Shown: positions 1-9,371 of the stretch, piece by piece
Numbering within the stretch: the first letter of the stretch is position 1
Layout of the letters: every line of letters begins with the position of its first letter
DNA from: Dromiciops gliroides
Lineage: Eukaryota > Chordata > Mammalia > Microbiotheria > Microbiotheriidae
DNA: 64,000 nucleotides
Direction: 5' to 3'
Assembly (NCBI RefSeq): GCF_019393635.1
Contig: NC_057861.1
Location: 544,828,711-544,892,710 of the forward strand
The notes under the pieces: model-generated
Told to the model about the DNA's origin: nothing
Databases searched by the model: none
The model's input: the letters and a program-made list of their open reading frames with translations, nothing else
Translations under genes and position numbers: made by a program

Positions 1-407
1 TAACAGATACAAAAATCCTAAATAAAATGCTAGCTAAAAGATTACAAAATATATCACAAAGATTATGATCAAGATGGATTTATACCATAAATGCAGAGAT
101 GGTTTAACATAAAAAAACTAACCTAATCAATAATAAAAGTAACAAAAATCATATCATTAAATCAAGAGATTCAGAAAAAGCTTTTGATAAAATACAAAAC
201 TCGTTTCTATTAAAAACACTTGAAATTATAGGCAGAAATGGATTTTCCTTAAATTGATTAAAATAAAACCATTTTCCTAAAACCATCAAGAAAGATTTAT
301 TTGTAATATGGGGATAAACTAGAAGCTTTCCCACTAAGATCAGGTTTGAAATAAGGATGCCCACTATCACCAATATTATTCAATATTACATTGAAAATCC
401 TAGCAAT

Positions 408-593
408 AAGCTTTTGAGGCTCGGAAGGATTCACATTATCCCATGGTTCTGGATTGTTCCATCTGTCAACAATAACTTCAGGTTTGGAAAGGGAATACAT
501 GGACATGTAGGCTTCTCCACATCCAGCAATACCCACAAATGTGATCAAAGGAATAAGTTCTTTCTTTTTCTTCACTAGTTTTAAGACCTCCAA
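408..593 (-). pseudogene. retro-pseudogene of COXFA4L3 (NMES1/C15orf48), antisense
   Basis: On the - strand the frame reads KKKKELIPL...YSLSKPEVIVDR..NNPEPWDNVNPSEPQKL. It aligns without a gap to the NMES1/COXFA4L3 protein of the NDUFA4 family, a small single-span complex IV-associated subunit (human pieces KRKELIPL, YSLWKTDVILDR, NPEPWETVDPTVPQKLI). No intron interrupts it. The position of the start codon is TTG (591-593), and the last roughly 20 codons are missing because the copy stops at the edge of the enclosing insertion at 408. It is therefore a broken copy. The sequence to about 900 may be its 5' UTR or other attached DNA; I cannot tell which. It is carried inside the composite retro-insertion 408-1538. 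Confidence 0.75.
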
Positions 594-955
594 GATGATC
601 ATGATTTCAACTTTGGAGGTGGCAAGCAGTCTTTCGCCAGCAGAGAGGACTAGGAAATACTTGGGCGACTGAAGCTGAGAACTTGTTAAGCAAAAGTGGG
701 AACCTGTTGAAGAGCTACAGGCTGTCAAAAACACGACCAAATGAAGAGTACTTCCAAAACACACTCAATCTAGTAGAAACATCTCTGCACAAACTAGGCT
801 ACTGAAACCAGTGTGCAGAAGTGCTTCTGCTACATTTTTAGGAGCTCCCTGCATTTTGGGGCAAGCTGAGAGATATCCATCCCCACATTCCAAAAATAAA
901 AATTTCATATTTGATGACTTGTAAAGTTGAATTTTTTGTCATGTATTTGTAATTC
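594..955. other. unassigned part of the composite insertion
   Basis: About 360 bp between the COXFA4L3 remnant and the L1 3' UTR piece. It could be the 5' UTR of the retrocopy on the - strand or part of the transcript that carried it. I recognise no repeat in it. Confidence 0.3.
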
Positions 956-1140
956 ATTATTCTTTAAGTTTTTTTGCATGCATTTGTACATGTGTATTTT
1001 GTGGGCAAAAGTATTAGGTAAGATTTTGAGTTCCAAATTTTTCTCCCTCCTCTGCAAGATGGCAGACAAATCATATAGGTTATACATTTGCAATCATGCT
1101 AAACATATTTCCATATTACTCATATATGGTTTGTTAAGAT
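956..1140 (-). mobile_element. L1 3' UTR fragment
   Basis: Reads on + as ttttgagttccaaatttttc then a CT-rich stretch and tataggttatacatttgcaa. This is the reverse of the marsupial L1 3' UTR seen again at 6955-7125, 24370-24800 and 45530-45720. It lies inside the composite insertion. Confidence 0.65.
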
Positions 1141-1254
1141 AAATTGTCTACTATAATAGTGATGCTGTTTTAATTTTTTCCCCCAAATGTTAGATACATA
1201 TTTCTAATAGAGCTGTTATTTAATTTATTTTGGGGATCATTGATATCATTGTAT

Positions 1255-1370
1255 ATGGGCATACAGGTTCAATTCCAGACGACTATAATAAAGATATCTT
1301 TAAGTGAGTCATAACTTTTTTGGTTTTCCAGTGCATATAAAATGTTATACTATACTATTAAAAAACAATT
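1255..1370 (+). mobile_element. Tigger-like (pogo/Tc1-mariner) DNA transposon end
   Basis: The string ttttttggttttccagtgca followed by tataaaatgttat, preceded by an AATAAAG..GAGTCA-like block, matches the conserved subterminal part of Tigger1-type elements. Only about 110 bp is recognisable, and no transposase remains. Confidence 0.55.
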
Positions 1371-1392
1371 AAAAAATAAAAATTAAAAAAAA

Positions 1393-1538
1393 GGCAGCTA
1401 GGTGCCGCAGTGGATAAAGCACCAACCTTAGATTTGGGAGTACCTGAGTTCAAATCTGGTCTCAGACACTTGACACTTACTAGCTGTGTGACCCTGGGCA
1501 AGTCACTTAACCCTCATTTCCCGGACCCCCCCCCCAAA
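1393..1538 (+). mobile_element. marsupial tRNA-headed CORE-SINE
   Basis: Head ggcagctaggtgccgcagtg (A-box region), B-box gttcaaatc, CORE tagctgtgtgaccctgggca, then a C-rich/A tail. It forms the 3' end of the composite insertion rather than having its own duplication. Confidence 0.9.
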
Positions 1539-2277
1539 GAAAATCCTAGCAATGGCAAAAAAGAAGAAAAAAACAAGGAATCAGAATGGACAATGAGTTA
1601 ATAAAACTATCTCTTTTTGCAGATGATAAATGATATACTTGGAAGCTCAACCACAAAAAAAAATTAGTTAAAACAATTAGTAATTTTAGCAAAGTTAACA
1701 GGATAGAAAATAAACCCACATAAATCATCAGCATTCCTACATATCACTAACAAAACCCTGCAAGAAGAGTTAATAAGAGAAACCCCATTTAAAATAACTT
1801 TAGACAGTATAAAATACCTGGGAATATACCTGCCAAAAGGAACTATATAAACAAAAAAAAAATTTAACTTTTTATAGAAATAAAATCAGATTTAAATAAT
1901 TGGAGAAATATTAATTGTTCGTAGATGGGCAGAACCAATATAATAAAAATGGCAATTTTACTTAAATTAATTCACATATTCAATGCCTTACTAATTAAAT
2001 TACTAAAAAATATATTTTACTGAGTTAGAAAAAATAACAAAATTCATTTGGAAGAACAAAAGGATCAAATATCAAAGGAACTGATGAAAAAATATAAAGG
2101 AAGGAGGCTTAGTAGTAACAGATCTTAAACTATATTATAAGGCAGTAATTATCAGAACTATCTGATACTGGCTAAGAAACAGGTAGACCAGTGGAACTGA
2201 GTAGACATACAATTGACAGCAGCAAATGACTACAGTAACCTTGTATTTGACAAGTATAAACACTTTTATTTGGAGGA

Positions 2278-2636
2278 TGTGAGGAACATGACTCCTCAGT
2301 GGCAATGACATGTCAAAGGTGGATTTATTGTCATTCTCTTGAGAATGGGCCACCCAGTGTACAGCTGGTGGGTGACCAAAAATGGAGCCTTGAAGGCCCC
2401 TTTTATCCCCTAATCCCTAATGAGAAATGGCCCCTCCCTTTTTCAAGGGTTACAATCTACAGGGTGAAAACTAGCTAGTCGACCAAGTATCCCCACCCCT
2501 CTGCTTGACTTTTCCCATGGGAAAAATTTTTCTATCTTGATTTAGCCCTCATCTGTGAATACACTCTCCCAGACTAGTCTAAATTAGCTTTTGAATTAAT
2601 CCTTATTGAGAGGAGACAACCCCCCATTTCCTCACA
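2278..2636. mobile_element. solo LTR fossil inserted in L1
   Basis: A 359-bp unit starting TGTGAGG and ending CCTCACA (short inverted ends, TG...CA) interrupts the L1 ORF2 frame, with five-base flanks gagga/gggga. No internal region is present, so it is a solo LTR. The family is not identified. It is younger than the host L1 because it sits inside it. Confidence 0.65.
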
Positions 2637-2830
2637 GGGGATAAGAATTTATTATTTGGCAAAAATTGCTGGGAAAGCTGGAAAGCAGTCTGGCAGAAAT
2701 TGGGCATAGACCAATATCTTACACCATTTACCAAGATACAGTCAAAATAGATACATGATGTAGATATAAAGAGAGATATTACAAAAATAACAAATAACAA
2801 ATTAACAAATAACAAATTCTACATAAGTCA

Positions 2831-3509
2831 AAATAAATGCCCATGAAGATAGAATACACAGAAATATTTAATTATAGGTCTTCCAGAACATGACAAATCA
2901 AAAACCTGAATACCATAAAGAAGGAAATAATATAAATCCATTAGCCAAAACTTCTGAATATGAAAAAGCACTGAGTAAGAGAATCCACATCACCAGAAAA
3001 CACAGCACATTTTGAAGTGATCAACAAGATGGAGGACTAGACCTTTTTTTTCTGATTCTCATGACCTCTCAAACCTCTCCAAAACAGAAATTGTAGCTGA
3101 CTCCATGGTTGAAGACACCCACAATTCAATAAAATGTTAAAAAAAAATTTTTTTTAAAACATGAAATGATGTATACCCTGAACTAGCTCAGTACAACTCC
3201 TTCATCTTACACCACTAGGAGCACTGCTGCAATAGCCAATCCAAGGATCCTACATGTAGGCAAACAACAAAACCCTGAAAGAATATAATACTATACTTAC
3301 AACAGAAGAGCATAACTTGAAAAAAATTAGACATGGTGAAAAATATAAGCCTAACTATACAATCTTAAATGTTAATTGATTAAACAATCCAATAAAATGA
3401 AAAAAGTGATGGACTGGATAAAGAAAACAAAACTCTATTATGATGCTTACAAGAAACTTCTGGGGTGCTCTGGGCCCATAACATAAGTTTGCCCAAATAT
3501 ATGTCAATA
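2831..3509 (+). mobile_element. further L1-like pieces, including an endonuclease-region fragment
   Basis: Positions 3350-3470 translate roughly as a decayed NVNGLNNPIKxKKVMDWIKK, the N-terminal endonuclease region of L1 ORF2. The stretch 2831-3345 looks LINE-derived (ttccagaacat; aagatggagga) but I cannot place it in the element. This is a separate copy from the ORF2 piece on its left. Confidence 0.5.
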
Positions 3510-3670
3510 GAGGCAGCTAGGTGGTGTAGTGGATAAAGCATCAGCCCTGGATTCGGGAGGACCTGAGTTCAAATCCGGCCTCAGACACTTGACACTTACT
3601 AGCTGTGTGACCCTGGGCAAGTTACTTACCCCTCACTGCCCCGCCCCCCAAAATCCAACAACAACAACAA
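3510..3670 (+). mobile_element. marsupial CORE-SINE, full length
   Basis: Complete SINE with (CAA)n tail, flanked by the perfect 17-bp duplication ccaaatatatgtcaata (3492-3508 and 3671-3687). Confidence 0.95.
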
Positions 3671-3687
3671 CCAAATATATGTCAATA

Positions 3688-4165
3688 AAGTTGATAAATA
3701 AAATTAAATGGATGAATATTTGCAAATATATAAATTGCCCAGATTAAAAGGAGAGGAAATAGAATAATTAAATATCTCAGAAGAAGAAATCATGCTCCCA
3801 CTTGAGGTGTGACTATCAAAAAAAAAAGTCCATGTCCCAAGACCCAAGTTATATCTACATAACTACACATCATGAGCCAACCAAAGATACTGGGGAAAAC
3901 AAGCCCCTTAATAGGTTGAAATGTCATAAATAATGTCATAAAAATGAGGGTATAACAATTAAAATTATGGTAGACTAAGGCACAAGGTTCCAAGCATTCA
4001 TTCATAAAGCCTGAGTTTACCAATAATTAGGATCTCAGCTCTCCCAACAAAGATAAGACGTTGAATGAAGGAGGCAACTCTTGGAACTCAAAATCTTACA
4101 AAAATTAATCTTGAAAACTGTCTTTACATGTAATTGGAAAAAGAAAATGGGGGAGAAAAAAGAAA
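3688..4165. other. unassigned repeat-like sequence
   Basis: Contains an L1-type 3' terminus motif (ttacatgtaattggaaaa at about 4127-4144). The rest, including tcatgagccaaccaaagata, I do not recognise. No host exon is seen. Confidence 0.3.
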
Positions 4166-4608
4166 TGACAAGCAGGATGATTTCAGAAAAGCCTGGAAAG
4201 ACTTACATGAACTGATGCATAGCGAAGTGAAAAGAACAAGGAGAATGTTGTACACAATAAGAGAAATATTGCTCTATCAAGAACTGTGAATGACTTAGCT
4301 ATTCTCTGCAATACAATGATCCAAGACAATCCCAAAGGACTAATGATGAAGCATACTATCTACCTCCAGAGAAAGAACTGATACTGATTGAACACAGACT
4401 AAAGCATGCTATTTTTACTTTCTTTCATTTTTTTCTTTTGAGTCTTCCTATACAAAATGAATAACATGGAAATGTTTTACATAATTGCATGTGTATAATC
4501 TATATCTAATTGGTTACCAACTCAGGGAGGGGGGACTGGAGGGTAGAAGAGAGGAATAGAATTTGGAACTCAGAACTTTAAATAAAAATGTTTATTATTA
4601 AAAAGAAG
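4166..4608 (+). mobile_element. L1 3' end
   Basis: Runs through the end of ORF2 (gaactgatgcatagcgaagt, the conserved ELMHSEV-like stretch) and a 3' UTR with ctacctccagagaaagaact and gcatgctatttttactttc, ending in tttaaataaaaatg. A homologous 3' end lies at 58480-58775. Confidence 0.8.
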
Positions 4609-4757
4609 AAGGGGGCAGCTAGGTGGCAGCAGTGGATAAAACATTGGCCCTGGAATCAGGAGGACCTGAGTTCAAATCCAGCCTCAGACACCTGACACTA
4701 ACTGTGTCACCCCAGCCAAGTCACTTAACCCTCATTGCCCCACAAAATAAAATTTTA
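4609..4757 (+). mobile_element. marsupial CORE-SINE
   Basis: Full head and CORE with an A/T-rich tail, flanked by taaaaagaagaa-like duplications, inserted at the tail of the L1 3' end. Confidence 0.9.
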
Positions 4758-4779
4758 AAAATTTTAAAAGAAGAAATTC

Positions 4780-5640
4780 AAGTTATCAACATTGCATGAA
4801 AAATGCTCTAAATCATTAATAATTAGAAAAAATGTTTTAAAGTAACTCTTAATATTTCACCTTAAATCCATCAGATTGGCATGGCTGACACAAAAGGAAA
4901 ATTTAAAATGTTGGTGGGACTGTAGGAAAATAGGCATACTGATCCTGTTAGTGAAGCTGTGAATTGGTAAAATTAATCTGGGAAAGAATCAAGAAGAAAA
5001 ATGTCACTAAACTGCATACACCCTTTGATCCAGCTATACCACTGGTAGGCTCACACCCTGAATGGGATTTTTAAAAAATTCCACGAGGAAAAGGCTCCAT
5101 ATGTGCAAAAAAAAAAAAATTATAAGGGCTCCTTTTGTAATAGCAGAAAACTAAAGACTAAAGGGGAAGGAGGAATCTATTGGAGAATGACTAAATTATG
5201 GTATATGTGTACAATGGAATATTATTCTATCATACAAAAATGACAAAAGATGAAGTGGACCATTTCAAAGAAAACATGAAAGACCTATATGAACTGATGC
5301 CCAGTGAAGTGAGTAGAAGCAGAAAAGTAAATTATACAATAACCTTATAGAGTAAAACTTTGAAAGCCTTGAGGACTCCGATACAAGGGCAAACCATGGA
5401 CTGAAGAAAATCCAAAATGAAGTATGCTACCTGCCTCCTGACAGGGAGTTGAGGGACCCATGCAGAATAACCCATATATTTTGATCTGGGCCAGTTGCAT
5501 GAATTTGCTTACCTTGACTATACACATTCGTTAAAAGGGGATTTTTGGTGTTGTTGCTGAATCGAAGAGGGGGTGGGGAAGGAAGGACATTTAAAATACT
5601 TGTTAATTCCAAAATTTAAATTAAATTAAAATTTTAAAAT
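4780..5640 (+). mobile_element. old L1 ORF2 C-terminus and 3' UTR
   Basis: Decayed coding sequence includes the HTPFDPAIPLVG-like segment (5015-5050) and the L1 C-terminal region (aatggaatattattctat). A 3' UTR follows, ending in an A/T-rich tail. It differs from the L1 3' ends elsewhere in the window, so it is another subfamily. Confidence 0.75.
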
Positions 5641-6060
5641 ATGGGAAAATGTGTGGGCCTGGGGCTGGAAAGAAGTGTGGGGCAAGTGGGGGGGGGGGAA
5701 GATGGTACGGGTAGGGTCGGCATCACCTGGCCACTCCCTGATGGCAGTGTGGTGAAGGCTGTAGTCTTCCCGTCCCAACCTTGGGCCTCTCAGCTCCCAG
5801 GGAAAACCCCCAGCTTCCCACAGCCTCCTCACCCTTGAAGCAAAATTAGGGGCAAGAAGTGAGCATGCGCAAGACGCCCAGACAAGCAACACCTCCCAAC
5901 CGCTGCTCAGCGAGTCACGTGACCAAAAGTGGCGCGGTCGCGCTTGATGCACATGGGTGGTGCCCGCTAGTCTGTTTCCAATCTTCTCTCCTAGCCGATG
6001 AAACCCAATCCGTCCAGTACAAGTAGTTTTTGCATGTCTCACTACAGTATTGGGATCGGT
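5641..6060. promoter_or_regulatory. CpG-rich promoter-like island, gene unknown
   Basis: About 400 bp with many CpGs in a window that is otherwise CpG-poor. It contains GCATGCGC (5863-5870, NRF1-like core), the perfect palindrome GTCACGTGAC (5914-5923, USF/TFE-type E-box) and ggcgcggtcgcgc (5931-5943). Such a combination is typical of housekeeping promoters. No coding exon that I recognise follows in either direction. A 164-codon open frame on the - strand across the island does not look like any protein I know and is probably chance in GC-rich DNA. It could be an alternative first exon or a lost or moved promoter. Confidence 0.45.
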
Positions 6061-6464
6061 GAGGAGCCCACTGGTGATCTGGGGATGCAAAATCAAAGGG
6101 AAAGCAGCCCCTGACCTCAATGAGTTTTGTATTCTACCTGGGGCTTGTTGGGAGTTCGGAAAAACAAGAACTTCAAATCACCCCTGGGTGAAAAAGAAGT
6201 CAATAATGGAGAATGAAGAGCTTCCTCTTGTTTCCTCCCTACCCCAAATTCTGCTAATAATAATAATAATAACTCTTCAGCTTTCCAGTCTGTGTCCTTC
6301 TCAAGCCTAGTTTCCTGTTCTCAAATTTCCAATTCAATTCAAATAGTTGTGAAGTGATTACAGGAGAAAAACACTGGGTTGGACATAGTTTATAGGAAGA
6401 GGAAAAAAATGAAGTTAGGTCACTGCCCTCAACACATATATGCTAAGGAAACCAATGAGGCTGT

Positions 6465-6594
6465 TCTTAATCATAGGATTTAGAGATGGAAGGGATCTTA
6501 AAGGTTCCATCTAGAAATCTAGATCTAGTGATCTCTAGATTGTGGAGAAAGCAAGGGTGTTCCAGAAAAATAAAAACATCTGCTTCATTGACTA
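6465..6594 (-). mobile_element. MIR-like SINE remnant
   Basis: aatcataggatttagagatg followed by gaagggatcttaaaggt is the reversed 3' part of a marsupial MIR-related SINE. Weak but repeated elsewhere (8490, 57650). Confidence 0.5.
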
Positions 6595-6608
6595 CACTAA
6601 AGCCTTTT

Positions 6609-6753
6609 TTTCCCCCCACAGGGCAATGAGGGTTAAGTGACTTGCCCAGGGTCACACAGCTAGTAAGTATCAAGTGTCTGAGGCTGGATTTGAACTCACA
6701 TACTCCTGAATCGAGGGCCGGTGCTTTATCCACTTCGCCACCTAGCTGCCCCC
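6609..6753 (-). mobile_element. marsupial CORE-SINE, reverse
   Basis: Complete, T-rich tail at left, flanked by actaaagcctttt duplications (6596-6608 and 6754-6766). Confidence 0.95.
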
Positions 6754-6954
6754 ACTAAAGCCTTTTGATTGTGAGAATCACAACACAATGTAGCAAGCCC
6801 TCAAAAAGATGGGAGGACCAGATCATCTTACTTGTCTCCTGAGGGACTTGTCTTCTAGTCAAGAGCAACAATTAGAACTGAACATGGAACACTGACTGAT
6901 CTGATATTGGAAAAGGAGTATGACAAGGCTGTATATCATCACCTTATTAATTTT

Positions 6955-7125
6955 TTAAAGTAATAAACATTTTTATTTATAGTTTTGAGTTCCAATTTTT
7001 ATCTCTCCTCCATCCCCTGCCCCCTCCTTGAGGTGGTAAGTAATCAAATATAGGTTATAGATGTGCAATTATGTATAACATTACTATATTAGTCATTTTG
7101 TATAAAAAGCTTGAATAAAAGAAAG
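6955..7125 (-). mobile_element. L1 3' UTR fragment
   Basis: Reverse of the L1 3' UTR: ttttgagttccaatttttat, a CT-rich block and ataggttatagatgtgcaat. Confidence 0.7.
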
Positions 7126-7299
7126 AAATGAAAGAAATAGCCCTGAACCTGAAAAATAAAAATTAATAAAAGAAAATAAAAAATTCTCATAATACTATGC
7201 ACCCTTCTGCACAGATAAGTATAATAAATGATAGGGAATGAATGAGGTAAAGGAAAACTCCAAGAATACTAGGAATATTTGAGAAACAGAGAACACTGA

Positions 7300-7500
7300 C
7301 ACCTGGGCAGGGAAGTTCGAGAGGTGGGTCATAAAAGGCTTCATGGAAGAGATGACATATGAGTTAAACCTTGAAGGAAGATAAGGATTCTGAGAGTTGG
7401 AGATGGAGAAGGAGTGAAGTCGTGTTATGGAGAAAGGCCTATGTAGATGTATGGAGGCAGGAGATGGGAGGTAGGGAAGGCCATTTTGGTTAGAAGGAAT
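7300..7500 (+). mobile_element. ancient long repeat fragment (unresolved class)
   Basis: ggcttcatggaagagatgac then gagttaaaccttgaaggaag belongs to the long repeat best seen at 9030-11690 and 59190-60300. Confidence 0.5.
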
Positions 7501-7504
7501 ATAA

Positions 7505-7700
7505 TAATAATAATAGCAATAACAATATTAGTTAGCATTTATATTGTGTTTACTATGTGCCAGGCACTGTGCTTTTTCAAATATGATGTCATTTGGCCCT
7601 TACAATAATTCTGTGAGGGAGATACTATTGTTATCCTCATTTTACAGGTAAGGAAACTCAGGCAAACAGTAGTGACTTGCCCAAGACCACACAGCTGGAA
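7505..7700 (-). mobile_element. MIR SINE
   Basis: tttactatgtgccaggcact, ttttacaggtaaggaaactc and gacttgcccaagaccacaca form the reverse of the MIR 3' half and CORE. Confidence 0.8.
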
Positions 7701-7749
7701 AGTATCTGAATGTCTATTAATCCTTTCCTTTAAAAAAGAAATATAATAA

Positions 7750-7940
7750 CAATATGGTGTAATGCAAATAACTTTCAACTGGCTACCACAAGACCTGCAT
7801 TCAAATTCTGGCTCTGATACTCATATTAATAATTTAATCTCTCTGAGTTCATTTTGCTCATCTATAAAATTACACTCTAATCTACCTCACAATTGTAAAG
7901 AAAAAAGTACTTTTTAAACCTTAAAATACTATCAAAATGT
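7750..7940 (+). mobile_element. MIR-type SINE
   Basis: Degenerate head (ttcaaattctggctctgata) and tail (tgctcatctataaaatta), in the opposite orientation to the neighbouring MIR. Confidence 0.6.
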
Positions 7941-8167
7941 AAATTATATGCACTCTATACTCCAACCAAAGCTGGGCTATTCACTTGATTCATCTATTTT
8001 GTCTAGTGTTTTCTTGGTTCCCTACTTCTGCACCTTGGGCACCAATATAATTGCTATCTACTCTATGATTCATTCATTCCCCACTAAAAATTATCTTTCT
8101 TTCTCTTCTCCCTTGAATTTCTTAGGCCACACCTTTCGATCTCTCCTATGTATTTAATCATTTTCTA

Positions 8168-8310
8168 GGGCAGCTAGTTGGTGCAGTGGTTAAACACTAG
8201 CCTTGGATTCAGGAGGACCTGAGTTCAAATCCAGCCTCAGACACTTGACACTTACTAGCTGTGTTACCCTGGGCAAGTCACTTAACCCTCATTGCCCTGC
8301 CAAAAAGAAA
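8168..8310 (+). mobile_element. marsupial CORE-SINE
   Basis: Complete copy. Duplication aatcattttcta / aattattttcta flanks it. Confidence 0.92.
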
Positions 8311-8489
8311 AAGCAAAGAAACAAATTATTTTCTAATCTATTTTATATTAGCTCATTTATATTATCTCATACCCATACTAAGCTGTGAACTCCTTGAAAG
8401 GCTGTCATTTTTTTAAAATATTTGTATGCTCCAATAATAGGTAATTAATAAATGTGTATTGAATTAAATTACATCAAGAATCAAAGTAG

Positions 8490-8640
8490 TGACTAGATCA
8501 TAGGATTTCAATCTAGCAGCAACCCTAGAGGCCATAAAGTCCAACCCTCTCGTTTTTATAGATGAGGAGCATCTGATACACAGAGAGGTTAAGCAACTTT
8601 ACCCAGTGTGATAAGGTGATTCACATATTTTTGATTAAGA
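8490..8640 (-). mobile_element. MIR-like SINE remnant
   Basis: taggatttcaatctagcagc ... agaggttaagcaactttacc is a reversed MIR-type SINE. Confidence 0.55.
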
Positions 8641-9218
8641 AAGTAAACTTCCCTTTGGCAACTGTGATATAGCCTCTGGAATACAGGTAGCTCTAGCGTT
8701 TTTTATTAACTAGTAGAGATCTTCATAATGATTACCACCAGGACCTTGGAGGGCATGAGGACCAAGAATAAAATTGTACATTTCATCCTCCAAATGCAAA
8801 TTGGTGGCACTGGAAGTCTTCAATAGTGGGAAGATGTAAAGGAATAATCTATTCTTGCCTCATTCCTGTAAGTGGGTTTGAGATGATCCTCACTGTCTCC
8901 AGGATAACAGCTATCCCTGGCCAAATAAAGTTAAAGAAATCTTCCAAAAATTAAACAAAGCTGAGTCATTAATTAGTGTCCCTATAATTAGCAATAGGTA
9001 AACAACTACGTATAATTAAGATATATTTAGGGTAAATTAGAAATCATCTCAAAGGGAATTCACTAAGATTAAGGAAGACCAGAAAAATCTTCTTGTAGAA
9101 GGTGGGATTTGAACTGGGACTTGAAGGAAGCCAAGGGTATTCCAAAAGGCAGAGAAGAGGAGAGTGAGAGCATTCTAGACATGGGAGACTATCCGTGAGT
9201 AAAAAGACACAGAGTTGG

Positions 9219-9371
9219 GGGCGGCTAGGTGGCGCAGTGGATAAAGCACCGGCCCTGGATTCAGGAGTACCTGAGTTCAAATCCGGCCTCAGACACTTGA
9301 CACTTACCAGCTGTGTGACCCTGGGCAAGTCACTTAACCCCCATTGCCCCGTGTAAAAAAAAAAAAAAAAA
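9219..9371 (+). mobile_element. marsupial CORE-SINE, young copy
   Basis: Near-consensus body. Flanked by the long duplication aaaaagacacagagttggg (from 9201, repeated after the A-tail). Confidence 0.95.

Larger units (their letters stand above)
408..1538 (+). mobile_element. 1.1-kb composite retro-insertion with 15-bp target-site duplication
   Basis: The 15-mer gaaaatcctagcaat occurs at 393-407 and again at 1539-1553, and the L1 ORF2 frame resumes directly after the second copy. The 1131 bp between are thus one insertion. Read on +, it contains the antisense COXFA4L3 copy, an antisense L1 3' UTR piece, a Tigger-like DNA transposon end, and a SINE whose C/A tail touches the right duplication. 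The duplication starts with an A-rich L1-type nick site, as expected for target-primed insertion in + orientation. Confidence 0.7.
1..2830 (+). mobile_element. degenerate L1 LINE (ORF2 reverse-transcriptase to C-terminal region), split by two insertions
   Basis: Decayed ORF2 is readable in pieces: positions 1-407 hold the part equivalent to ILNKxLANR..DQxGFIPGMQxWFN to ILA, 1554-2277 resume with the SLFADD box region and AANDYSNLVFDKYKHFYLE, and 2637-2830 continue with LLFGKNCWESWKAVWQKLGI. The copy is interrupted by the composite insertion (408-1538) and by a solo LTR (2278-2636). Many stops and frame shifts show it is old. It extends beyond the left edge of the window. Confidence 0.85.

Noticed and set aside
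5626-6120. 164-codon open frame on the - strand across the CpG island
   Set aside because: No recognisable domain. Few stops are expected in GC-rich DNA, and the frame runs into A/T-rich LINE sequence at its end.
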